Origin: Ulota crispa
Lineage: Eukaryota > Streptophyta > Bryopsida > Orthotrichales > Orthotrichaceae
Direction of reading: 5' to 3'
DNA: 64,000 nucleotides
Assembly (NCBI GenBank): GCA_963920765.1
Contig: OY987249.1
Span: forward strand, 16,150,432 to 16,214,431
The notes under the pieces are model-generated. The model worked only from the letters and a program-made list of their open reading frames with translations. It searched no databases and was not told where the DNA came from. The position numbers and the translations under genes were made by a program. How positions within the stretch are numbered: the stretch's first letter is position 1; every line of letters begins with the position of its first letter. This document shows, piece after piece, positions 12,876 through 24,400 of this stretch.

Positions 12876-15435
12876 GGACCTTTTACTGATACCCGTTTGG
12901 GAGCTACAGGGTATCAACCTCAACCTCAGTTGCCATCCGCTGCCTTGAATGTATTCTTTGATTTTCCTCCTCTTACGCTGCAGTCTTCAGTTCTCTTGCC
13001 TTGCCATGTTTACCTTCAAAGTACTAAGTTATACTGTAGCCTGTCACTGACAGACCTTTTCCTACATTCTTCATTAGTATGTTAGTCGTATCACATGAAG
13101 ATCCTTCTCTCGCTCGAAGAATTTGTCAACGAAATCGCTTTGATATAAAGAAAAACTGGTGTGGTGAAGCTATGGCATGTTCGCTTGAGAAGATTAGGTT
13201 TGGACAATAATTCTCAAATGTCATGGAGAGAGAGAAGCTTTGATGTGTTTCATGTTGATTAACTGATTAATTGATCTTTGTCGTGTCTCAGGGTAGAGTA
13301 AGTGCCGAGGACATATATGGCTTGGCCTGTTTTGGTGCTTTCAACTGAGAAGCCTATGCTTTGAATCAATGCCAGAAAGAAACCGGATTTCTTTGCGTAG
13401 CAGTAATAACAGTCGTTGTGTCCTGTTTAATTGAGAGATTATTGTAAGTTGACAAATATTATACGTACTAATGTATTCAGTTCCTGAGATTGTTAAACTG
13501 ATGAATTCTGATTGTTCGATCTCTCAGATATGAAGGATATGAAACGTGTAACTAAAGTCTTTCCTGGTTCATGTGAGGACGATGATTGGGATTCTTGGGA
13601 ATCTTCAGGGTGGTGGAGATGGGAATCTTGTCATTGTGGCTTTATTGTCAAGGAAAACCTTAAGGAATACTTCAGTTGCATATTTTGTGCAGTTTTTGTA
13701 CTCATGGAAGTGGAGTGTATCACTACACAACACCTTCTCTTTTCACAAATTTTTATTAATAAACCGCCTCTGGCGAGTCCGGGGACCTGATCCCTCCGCC
13801 ATTTTGGCCTTCCATCCTCATCATAAAGTGCAAGTAAGCAATACTACGAGGGTGATAGGTTTGTGCAGGTAGTAATTAGGTGCAGCTATAATGAATTATT
13901 CCTACGAATTAGAAAATTCTATTCTTGATCAGCTCTATTCGAATGTTTCTGAATTGATGAGAGCGAGTCCATATCTACATGTGCTTTAAAATGGCCTTAA
14001 CTTTTAGAATTATAATGCTCAAATAAAGAAACATTACATATGTGCAGGATTTAATCGTGAGAGAGATTTTGGTGGCCGAGAATTGATGTTCAGCACTCAG
14101 GTTTTTTTATCATTCCTCTTGGTGGTCTATTGTGGGGTCGGTAGGGCTGTAAATTTAGAAATCTGCACAGAAACAGCGAGACTCTTTTATATATACCAAA
14201 TAACGAAATAACTTGCTGGTTTGAAATCTGACTTGGATGCTGTCATTCTTCCTTCGATGCTTCCAAGGAAGATAGACGTATTTAAGACCATATTCGTTAA
14301 GTTGGGAAAAGAGTACATTTTGGGACTTTGAGGTGATCACTTCAAACCGAGCTTGCAGCATTTTTCTGGTACACATGCCCTCACCGAAGAGGGAGAATTT
14401 GCAAGGGAAAAATCATAGTGGCTCAAATTGAATCTGATACCTTTGAATCTGGTTTAAAGTAACTTTTTATATTTGGGGTGGAGTACAAAGTGGTACCTCT
14501 GTTTTTCCCAATTTAACGAATATGGTGTTCTTAGTGAATGTAAACTATTTTGTGGGATCAATATTTGATACTCCCGATACTGTAACATCAGCATTTCTGA
14601 TGAGTGATTTGTGCTAAAATTGTCCATCAGCTAGGCTTCCGGAGTAGCTGCAGCTGGAAGCTAATTGCTTGAAACCTACAAATTGAAGATATTGGCTGGA
14701 TTTGGATGGCCTTAAAGCTCCTATGTCTATATCTTAACTGACTAAAGATTTCTGCTCGGTTATTCAAGCGTTGCCAAACGTGGTTTCGTTGTTTTGGCAG
14801 TGCAATCTTCTCTACATAGTTTTGAAAGCTTATGGATATATTATTGGAGTCTGTCGTAACAAGGTTTTGGATACGGTGTCGCTTTATAGGCTATTTAAAT
14901 ATTTTTTGTAACACCATATTAGGTAAAGAGTACTTTCTGGGACTTTCCCTATTTCTGTCATTATGTAAAATTCAGCATATTACAAAAAAAGAGCATGTAA
15001 TTTCTTGTACAATATTGAAGTCTCAGTGATTGCCTACAAGAATTTCAAATAATTTTAACTTTGAGCTATAATTATGTTTACATTTATTGTATATAAAATT
15101 AAGGTGGAATACAAAATGTTACCTCTGTTTTTCCCAATTTACCTAATATGGTGTTTTATGTGTCGAGGTTGCCATCTATATCTGACGCACATGCCATTCT
15201 TGCATAGAGGAATTGCTTCGGTCTTGATACTTTTGTTGTTTGCTACCTAAAAACCATGGAGATGGCTGTCTTTGGTTGTTCATAATCTTCATGTAGCACT
15301 ACTCTGCATGAAATCTATGGACATCTTTTGTCTTTAAACGACTGCTTGATTAATCAATTTGTGGACTCAAAAACCCAATTTGAACAGAAGGGATGAAAGG
15401 GGATACTGCACACAACGCACTTCAGGTAAGCTAAC
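12876..15435. other. Intergenic region
   Basis: No gene is recognisable on either strand. A phrase containing ACCTCTGTTTTTCCCAATTT followed by AATATGGTGTT occurs near 14495 and again near 15120, so a dispersed repeat fragment is present twice here. Confidence 0.4.
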
Positions 15436-15838
15436 TAAGGTAGAAGGCTCAAAAAGCGACCCCGTAAGGGCTGATCTGCTTTTTCATGGTCTGCCCTAGA
15501 CCAGAAGATTTTTCTGTACTTTTCAGACAAAGAGAAATGGCTGCTAAATGTAACCCAATTTTTTTCATATTTTTTGAGGTATTATTGAATTGTTGATGAA
15601 TTTTCAATTTTTTTTGTAGTAAGTACCTATCTAAAATTCTAGATTTCCCATAAACCGTCCCCTTGTAAAGTATAAAGAGATTAGATGAATTTAAGACTTG
15701 TGATTGATTCTTGCAATAAAAGACAGCTTTTCTTTTAAGACTAAAGAAGGTCCATTCAAAAACCACCTCATATCCATTCTTGGGCTACCTATCGGACTCA
15801 TTAACGAATATGGGTCGCTTTTTGCACCTCCTACCTTA
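15436..15838. mobile_element. MITE of the TAAGGTAGGAGG family, copy 1
   Basis: A 403 bp element with inverted termini of about 27 bp. The left end starts TAAGGTAGAAGGCTC and the right end, on the minus strand, TAAGGTAGGAGGTGC; both continue AAAAAGCGACCC. Target duplication is probably TA, with AGGTAGRAGG as the true end, which would suit a Tc1/mariner-type element. There is no coding capacity. This copy has the best-preserved termini of the three in the window. Confidence 0.88.
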
Positions 15839-17450
15839 CACATGATAGCTTCACTGTAAGCACTGGGTATGCTTCCTATTGTTTGACCAAAATTTTAATG
15901 ATTTTTGTTCGCAGTTGCAAGGGCAGGCTTACTGCAGCAAAATTGCCATATACTGTGAATTGGATAATTCTTGTGATCCAGAAACCCTAAAACTTGCGGT
16001 GCTAAGAAGCTTGAATGTGCTTTTGAACTACTAAAAAATTTATTTTACTTTGAAGAATATTGGTCCACAGTAAATTTGAAAAAGACGAAAACTAGAATCA
16101 ACACCAAACATGTTGTGGTTCACTTCATGAGGATTCTGATTTAGACCTCCAAAGTAAATTTATTTGGATATTTTATGCAAAGATTAAGGAACTTCAAAGT
16201 GTTCTTGAAAAATAACTTGAAACCAGCAAGTTCTGATGTTAAGAGAGTGTCTGTTCTCAATGTCAATATGTACTCCTGCAAGATTTTTGGGATGTCAAAA
16301 TCAGGTACATCTTGCAATCAGGTCCCCTCTACCTTGTATGAATAATTGGGCTATCTCTTCGCGTTTGGAGTTACTGGGATCCCATTGTTACCAATTTGTT
16401 CTCCGAGTGGCTAGTACTTCAGGGAACCCACACTAGCTGTCTCCACAATCAAGGCCAGAGCTGAATGGGGTCAAAACTTATGCACAAATCCATGGATTCC
16501 TCTTTGCTTAGCACCGAATGTAGGTTTTACGATTTCAGGTTTGGGACTGAGATAGTATTGGCAGCGATGGAGCTGATGCTAGGATGGAAACCAAGTCAAG
16601 TTCAGAAAATCTCGGCAGATGATGCCGTAACTTAGAGACCATTTCCAGTGATGTGAAGATGCACAGCAAGAATGTTGACGCAGTACAATCTCTGCAATAA
16701 TTTTGTCACAAGGTACTGGATTGGATATTTTTACAGCCTAGCAACTAGTTTTCAGAGTGCCATTCCTCCTTTGCCAGGACAAACATATCATATCAATCAT
16801 GAAACCTTTGAAACTATCTTGTTGTTATTTTGTACTTAGTTTGTGATTTCATGTCCTTATTTGTGCAGTACATACAAATTCTTCTGAAATAACAATAGAA
16901 TATTTACCAATTTTAGTCTGGTTTGGATCAAAAGTACATGCGATAAACATTTCACAGATTGGTATCAAAGTTTGATGTTTTGCAACTTTCACAGGATTCT
17001 TACGACCTGCCTAGTGTTGGTTTGTACTTCCTCAAGTTAATCCAGTTCGTTAGATTCTTACTGTTTTTTGTGTCGTCGTGTGAGAACTGAGAAGTTCTTT
17101 ATGGTGGACAAACCGTAGTGAGCGCTCTGAGAATCACTTTGGCTGTGGTGGATTAAGCTTTGTACCCAAATTGGTCGCCATTACTCGCCAATTCAAAGAA
17201 AAGAACTTGCGATATGACAAACGAACCTTTTGATAATTTTGTACAAAATTATCAAGATCGTGTATTGAATCTCAAGAGGGTCCCTATACTTACTTTCGTT
17301 TGGATGAAGTTCTAAAAGTAGCCCCAAGACTTCTATAGTAGGAGCAAAGGTCAATTTTTTTAACAATAAGTAAATGTTCAATTTATTTCAAGATTTGGTT
17401 TATTCCCAACTCCAAAAATTGGGTTATGGAAAGAAAAACCAATTTGTTGT
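15839..17450. other. Intergenic region
   Basis: AT-rich DNA with only short unsupported open frames. No domain, tRNA or clear repeat structure was recognised. Confidence 0.4.
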
Positions 17451-18365
17451 TTAACCCTTAAAGGACCAAGCCCCCTTTTTTAGGCAACATAGCAATTTTG
17501 GGCAAGTACATGTGAATGTAAATATTCATATAGTAGGCTGAAATTTTAATAGTACGTGGGAACGAGGTTTGTCTTTCATATGCACTAAATTTCATGACAT
17601 TTGGAATTATGTGTAAAGCGTTATGGCCTAATATGTTGTTTTTCTCTAAAGGGCGGGCAATCTAGGCAGATTTTTAAAAATGGCTTTTTTCAAAAACGAA
17701 AATTTGAAATTGGTTAAGGAGATTTATGTGAACACTAAAGGCTTTGAATCATTTTGTTTTGATTAATGAGATGAAAGTTATTTGGAGTTTTTGTTTGCAG
17801 GCAGTTATGGATTCTCTATTCTATAATAAACTGTGAAGTCCTTTATTTTACTCAATTTCCATTATTTTGGAAAAAAAACAAAGCCAAAGGGTGCAAATTG
17901 TTTATCACAACACTACAACCATTGGGAATGGTATTTTTCATTTCCATTATTAAATTCTCAACAATTCAGTGTTTTGAATCATTCTCGACTTCTTTTTACT
18001 TACTATTTTTTTCTCATATATTGTATAAATCCAAACGATTTGTAACTTTTTTGACATGTACCCTAATTAGGTAGAATAAGGAACCTAGAGAAGCACTACC
18101 CACACAACCTTTTTTCCTAAGGATTTTCACCTTTTGAAGGGGAGTTGCCAGTTTTTGATAAGGCATTTTTGAATATTCAAACATTTGTATCTTCCAATCC
18201 ACAATATGAAAAATTCAGAATTTTTTTCCACATCTTCTCAAACTATCCTACTACAAGATCCTATAGTTACATATGCATAAAATTGTTTTTGTTTTCAAAT
18301 TTGGTTGATGCTCTAAAAATGACAATTTTGGAGAGTTTTTGCTGAAAACATTGCTCGGGGTTTAA
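17451..18365. mobile_element. TTAA-bounded element, degenerate copy
   Basis: The left end is TTAACCCTTAAAGGACCAAG. The interior resembles the reverse complement of the element at 57003-57955: both share ATGAGATGAAAGTTAT and a following GTTTGCRGG stretch. The right end is decayed to GGGGTTTAAGG near 18357-18367, so the right boundary is approximate. Length of about 915 bp agrees with the other copy. No transposase frame is visible. Confidence 0.65.
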
Positions 18366-18743
18366 GGCTTGTTGTTTCATATCATCAAGATGCAACCTTT
18401 TTGCTAAACAAGGTTACTTAAAAATAGGTTGAACTGAAATCTCAACAATTTTACCTGGTCTCCTCTATTCATTTCTTCTCATTTACAAACTCTCATGACT
18501 TATAGTTATGGTCTCAAATTTGGCTTTGTGGTTTTAAGACATCTGAAAAGAAGGTACTTGTTACATTATTCTCTTGATGAGTGCTTAAAGGTTGTTCTGG
18601 AGGCCATACTCTTTAAAAGATTGGGCCCCAAACCGAGCGTAGAAAGCGTAGTTGAAAATTAATGATGAAAACTATATAAATTTATGGATTTTATCTACTT
18701 GTGCAAAAACTCAAATCCAACACTGAAATATTCTCATTTCGTA

Positions 18744-19075
18744 TAAGGTAGGAGGCTCATAAACCGACCATCTAAGGGCTGAAACTGAATTTTGGGGAGG
18801 TTGAACTTCTTGAAAATTGTTTTCAATGAATTTTACTTGAAAGACAAGAGGAATTGGCATCTAATCCAAGTTTTTTCATATTTTTTGGAGCTTTATGGAA
18901 TTAGTTATGAAATTTTGAAGTGGAAAGGCCATAGGGCTTTAAAACCACCCACCTCCTCAAATGTACATCCATTGTACATTATTGAAAGATTATGAATAAG
19001 AATATGTACTGGCGGAGTCCATTTGGAGAGGTGAGTGGCTTGAATGCCCTAACAAAATTTGAGCCTCCTAAGGTA
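18744..19075. mobile_element. MITE of the TAAGGTAGGAGG family, copy 2
   Basis: A 332 bp element starting TAAGGTAGGAGGCTCA; the right end reads TACCTTAGGAGGCTCA on the minus strand. It is closely related to copy 3 at 25765-26096 through its whole length, for example AGGAATTGGCATCT and GAATTAGTTATGAAATTTTG occur in both. It is non-coding. Confidence 0.88.
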
Positions 19076-21427
19076 TCCGCACCCAACAGCGTGACCGTCC
19101 CCATGGGCGTCACTGACATCATAATTAAAAAAGCAAATGCTTATGAGTGAACTAAGTGATGATTATGGGTGACAAAGTGAAGATTGTGGGTGACTGGTAT
19201 GACGGTTTTGAGTACCCATCTTACTATTTAAGAACCAACAAGCCTTGATTTTAGCATCTCTTACACATGATTCCTACAATTTTAGTGATTTAGCACTTTG
19301 AAAAATACCCACACACATGACTAAGTGGATAACTTCCCAAACTAAACTAATGTCTTTTGTTCTCTATTTCCAATCTTATGATATAATTTTTGTGCTTGTC
19401 CAACTACCCTAACCATGCTAAAGTGCTTAAGCTCACGCTTATGGGGGCGGCTACCTTACCTTAGTTATGAAGAAAACATATAAAACCACAAAAACCATAA
19501 AAAGCCATAAAAGGACCAATTTTTTTTTAAAGCCATAAAAGGACATGAAAAACCAAAAGTATGGAAGAAGAGTGTTGCAAAAGGTAGCCTACAATTAGAG
19601 AAGAGTGAAGACTGCTGCTGATCATTGTCAAGGAAGTGCAACATGATGGACGCAGCAGCACCACTGCAGCAGTGTCAGACATAAGCTTGCCTCAGTCAGC
19701 ACGGCGGCACCGCTGGCCGGGGCTGGGGCTGGGCCGCTGGGGTGGGGGCTTTGCTGTCTGCGATAGCACGTAAGCTTAACTTTTAACTGTCAGGGGGCCA
19801 CAGCCGCACAGAGCCAGTAATGACGTGGCAGGGCAGGGGGGGCGTGGCAGGGGGAGCGGGGGTCTGCGGCTAGCCATGTGCGGCAGCGGCTGCAGGTCCT
19901 CATGCCTTGAACGCGTCGTACGGTTTGCCGTTCGGTACGTCTGCACTTGCCCTTACGCGACCTAATTTCCTCTCGTACTCTCTCATTAACTTACTCGCTC
20001 TCCGGAGCCCCGCCAGTCCCTTTTTACACACTCTTCTCATATTTCTTAACTTACTCCTTGTTATTTTCACAACTGGGCAGTGACTACTTGTAGCCACAAC
20101 AAACGCTTGAAGCATGTTACTGATGAGAGATATTATCTCAGTAGATCTTCGGTATTCGTTTTGTATTTTGAGGACCATGGGTTCAAGTGGTATCACTTCA
20201 ATCACCCTGGTGCAAAGTTTTCTTTCTACTTTTCAGGATGACATGTGACACGCTTACCGAATCTTTCTAAATTCAAAGCTGTAATATAGAATCAATGCAT
20301 GTAAAAAACAAGTGCAAGTTCTTAATACATATGATTTTGGTCCCTACAAAAATAGTAATGAACAGGTACTTGCACTCGTACTGCAATGGTCAAGGGAATG
20401 ACATAGAATCTTTGTTTATTTTTTACAATCTTCTTACACTTGTCAAACTCCTAGATATTACTTTATCTCCCAATCCTGTGACAATGAGAGTGTGAAAGTG
20501 AGAATGCGTTTTGAACTGGGTACATGGGTTTGAAGTTCCCAAGGGCGCAATGAGAAGATATTGGATGTGATATTATAGAAGGTGATATTAAAGAGGGGAA
20601 GGAGTAATCACTGGAGGAGTGGTTGGTGGGTGTGAGAACCGGTCGCTTCATGAGTGCGGCAGCCCCCAGTCCCCCACGTAGATCGTGATCCGGACGGAAT
20701 TCAATTAGTATCCAAGGATCTTATTCTCCCCTTGACAACCAACTAACTCATCTACGCTTCGGCACTTGCAAAATCCTGCTGCAAGTGCAACTCGCTTGAG
20801 CTCCTTCAATTCCTCCCGTCGCTCAAAGCGCGGCGATCGGCGCACAACCGGAATTAAGGTTACGCCGTAGTCAGTCCCAGCCCACACGCTCTCAGCGCAA
20901 GTTCAGCGCAAGTTCAGCAGAATGAATTAGTCAAGTCACTCACTCATCAGCATCCACCGCCTCACCGCAACTGACTAAGAATTTCAAATAATTAATCTGA
21001 GATCTACAGTAGAATAACAGACGAAACTAACTTAACTTACTTGAAACTCAAGCTCACTGAAAGCCTGGAATTGTAAAGGACCTTGCATTGCAACACGCTT
21101 ATAACGATCCATCCACGGATGCTGCTGCGAGAGACTTGCCTGATTGAACTTGCACGAGATCGAAGATGGAAATGCCACTGTACAGATCGTTGCATGTGTG
21201 TCGGTAGCTTTTGGCAGTCACCGACTAAACAGTGCCTGGCTATCTTGTTACAGCGATCCAGGTGTGGATGGTAAACGTTTGGGTGACGCCATAGCCACTA
21301 GCAAGGGTGGCTTTTTTTGCCATGAGCTGGAGCGTCGTTCAGTCGGTCGGTGCCTGTTTGTAGTAAGCATGCAGCAGCGAGCGTTTTGGACATTGAATGA
21401 AAGGAAGCATAGGAATTTGTGGTAGCA
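19076..21427. other. Intergenic and upstream region of the DUF688 gene
   Basis: The left part is AT-rich. A GC-rich stretch at about 19660-19900 contains GC-rich, G-run DNA without a supported gene. The right part, from about 20900, is the likely promoter and leader of the DUF688 gene. A minus-strand frame at 20705-20887 is listed separately. Confidence 0.4.
20705..20887 (-). other. Possible exon or gene fragment
   Basis: A 60-codon frame with plant-like codon use reads RRSPRFERREELKELKRVAL followed by AAGFCKCRSVDELV. The charged, helix-like composition and the GC content above its surroundings hint at real coding sequence, perhaps an exon ending at a GTTGTC donor-like site near 20748, or a remnant. 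I do not recognise the family and see no convincing partner exons. Confidence 0.2.
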
Positions 21428-24400
21428 ATGCAGGAGATGGGGTCGTCGAAAAGGAGAGCAGACGAGGTGGCGTTGCTGCTGCACCAGGTTTCGCTCCCGG
21501 CGGCGCGGCGGGACTACGAGCTCCGCAGTAGCAGCCCAGCGCCGAGAGCGGCGACGTCGTCGTCGCAGTTGGTCAGTCGCGCATTTCAAAACGCCAGAGC
21601 GACGAGCTTCAACGCGACCGCGCACTGCGAGGACGTTCCAGTTGTCTTCTATAATCAACGCGTCTTCTTCAGTGGTCCTCTGTCCAGCCATGGAGTGGCC
21701 CATCCCGTTGTTGTCCGTGCACCTGCAGCAGCAGCACCGACGCGTGAACCAAAGACCGTCGTCGACAGCGACAGGGCTGTCTTGTCTTCAGCTCACGCCC
21801 ATGATGTCCCCGGTGCTCGCGGTCGCGGTCGCATCGACCGTGCACTCAGTGCCGGCCCGGTTTTTGACGACGCGAACACCAGATCAACTCACACCGCGCA
21901 TCCACCTCGACGTGCATTTAGTGGGGATTTGAGAGCGCCGAAACCTTCCAGTCGCGTCAACACTAACCGACCCCGCAGCAGCGAACTCGCCCGTGAACTC
22001 ATGAGAGCATCGTCGTCGAGATGGAGCCGCGAGGATGCCCAAGCTCGCAGCTGCGACGTCGTCACGAGAGCTGGCGCCGCCACGGGAGCTTGCGACGCAA
22101 CGAGAGCATGCGAGGAGGAGCAAAAGGCGGTGGAGGAGAAGAAGCGAGGCGAGAGCAGGCGGCGACCGACAGCGTCCATAGCGTGGGACAGCTTGAACGA
22201 GTCACAACCCAACAGTCCACAGCACGAGCTCGCGGCCATTCCCTTCCAATGGGAAGAAGCGCCCGGAAAACCTCTCGCGATGCGAGTTCGGGAGAATTCG
22301 CAGCAACCGACGACGAGGCTCGCCACGCCAGTGTCACGAGCCGAGGCCCCATCGCCGCGAGCTGAGGTCGAGGTGGAAGTGCGAGCTCACAGCCACCGGT
22401 TTTACTCGACATCCGCACCGCAATGTGAGCAGCCCACTCGAAAGTCGAGCTTCGACGCTACTAGTGCGCATCTGTTTTCCGAAGTAGTGTCCTCCATTGA
22501 TCTGGTGGCGCCGGCGGCGGCTAAGTTTCTGGTGGAGAGCTGGGTCTCGCCAGCAGCGGCGCCGGAGGCGCACGTAGCTGTGCCTTTCCAGTGGGAAGAA
22601 GCGCCGGGCGTGCCATTGAAGCTCGACGCCGAGGAGGTTCGTCTTCTCTAGATTTAGATGCTTGCGTATTTTGGACAGTTGCTGTTGAACTTTATTACGT
22701 ATTCTGCTCCTATACCTACAGCATATGCTATATATGTCACCAAGCAAACGAGTTAGTGAAAACTTTGCTGAGTTCACCAGGATGATGGACGTCGATGTGG
22801 ATTCGTCGTAACGATGAATGCTTTGAGATCACTGAGAATGGGCCATTGTTCACAGGAGGGCGTGTGCACAGCTGTGAAGCCTGTTGTGGCGCTACAGTTA
22901 CCACCTCGCCTTGCGTCGCCGGCGCTTGCGCCACCGACAGCTCCGAAAGAAGAATCGCGAGGCAGGTTGCGGACGCGGTCCATGAGTGGGCCGCTCGCGG
23001 GCTACTACCCGCAGGCATCCCCCACGCAGCGACGACAGCTGCAGCAGTCGCCCGTCGCGCATCGCCGCTCCTGCTCGCCGTCCAAGCGGTCCATGTCGCC
23101 GTCGCGCATTCAAGCCATCGCTCAGCACTTCACATCATCCCAACGGAAAAGAGAGGGGCACGGCGCCCTCATGGCGTCACTCGAAGCTGAGCTGCGAGAC
23201 ACATCAGGATGCTATGGTGATGCCGGACTCGGTCGAAGCGCGTCGGGCGCGCTCTTGTCCGAGTTCCGGCGATCTCCCCGGTGGTGCAACTTGTCTCCTT
23301 CCCAGGGATCCGTCTCGCCGTCGCAACGCATCCACGCCCTCGCGAAACAACTCACCTGCAAGATCAGACTGACAAGTACAAAGACTCAAACCGCCGCGTT
23401 CATAAAAACTTCACAAACGGTATGAAAGTTGCACATTCTTCCAAAACCTCTGTTTGAGCTGTGAACTCCAAGGTACTGGCGAGCAAGCATCACCACAATA
23501 CCCTAATCACACAGCTCTTAAAACTGACACCACAATCGCCAGCCCTCTCACATGCCTCTTACCATCATGTCGATATTCAAATCTTTTCCTAAAGATGATT
23601 GAGTCCTTGTGCTGCAGTTTTGCAAGTTTTACTCAAATCTAGAGTGCAATTATGGCCTTGCAGGATCCGTGGTCATCAACGAGTAGTCCAGTGAATCTGC
23701 AAGACGAGCTCCACCTGTCGGGACCGTCATCCAGCAACTCCGACATGGACGCATCGTCCCAGACGCCCGTCTCTGAAGGCGCCTTCTCCAAATCCTTCTC
23801 CCGCGTCTCCTACGAATCCTTTGAGCATTCCTTCGCTCGCCGTGCTGCTGCAAGCAACTCTCCATCTCAGGATGACGGACTAGCAAGCCCGGTGGCAAGC
23901 TCCACCGACGATTTCAAGGAGAGGACCATCTCTTCTTCACCCGGTTCTCCATACCTCGGTCCCATTCACGGAGATTTTAAGGAATCCGGGGAAGGCTCGT
24001 CTTCTCCTGTCGGAGGAGCTGCCGAGGGTATAACGAAGGCCATGGTGAAGACGTGCCGCACCGGATCACCAGCGTTGCGCAAGAAATTGGCGCCACAGAC
24101 GAGCGCTCATGACATGTGGGCACCTACTCTCGCATCCTACTTCCGCTGCCTTGAAGCTGCCACCATGATCAGGTATGCCAATGTCATGAATCTCGCCAAT
24201 GTAATAAACCCTAAAAAAATTCTTCACAGATGCTATGGATCCAAGACTTGATAACTTACACAGGATCATTTTGAAAATCCTGAGAGGAAGAAAAAGCACA
24301 CAATACAGAACGATTTGTGCAAGGTAAAAAACTTCACAATAGCAATTACTCCCTCTGTCCCTCTTAAAAACGTCCAAAAAGCTTCCTTGCAAAGGATTAA

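Noticed and set aside
19900..20205. 101-codon minus-strand frame as a gene
   Set aside because: No family resemblance, no splice partners, and it sits beside GC-rich low-complexity DNA; an open frame of this length can arise by chance.
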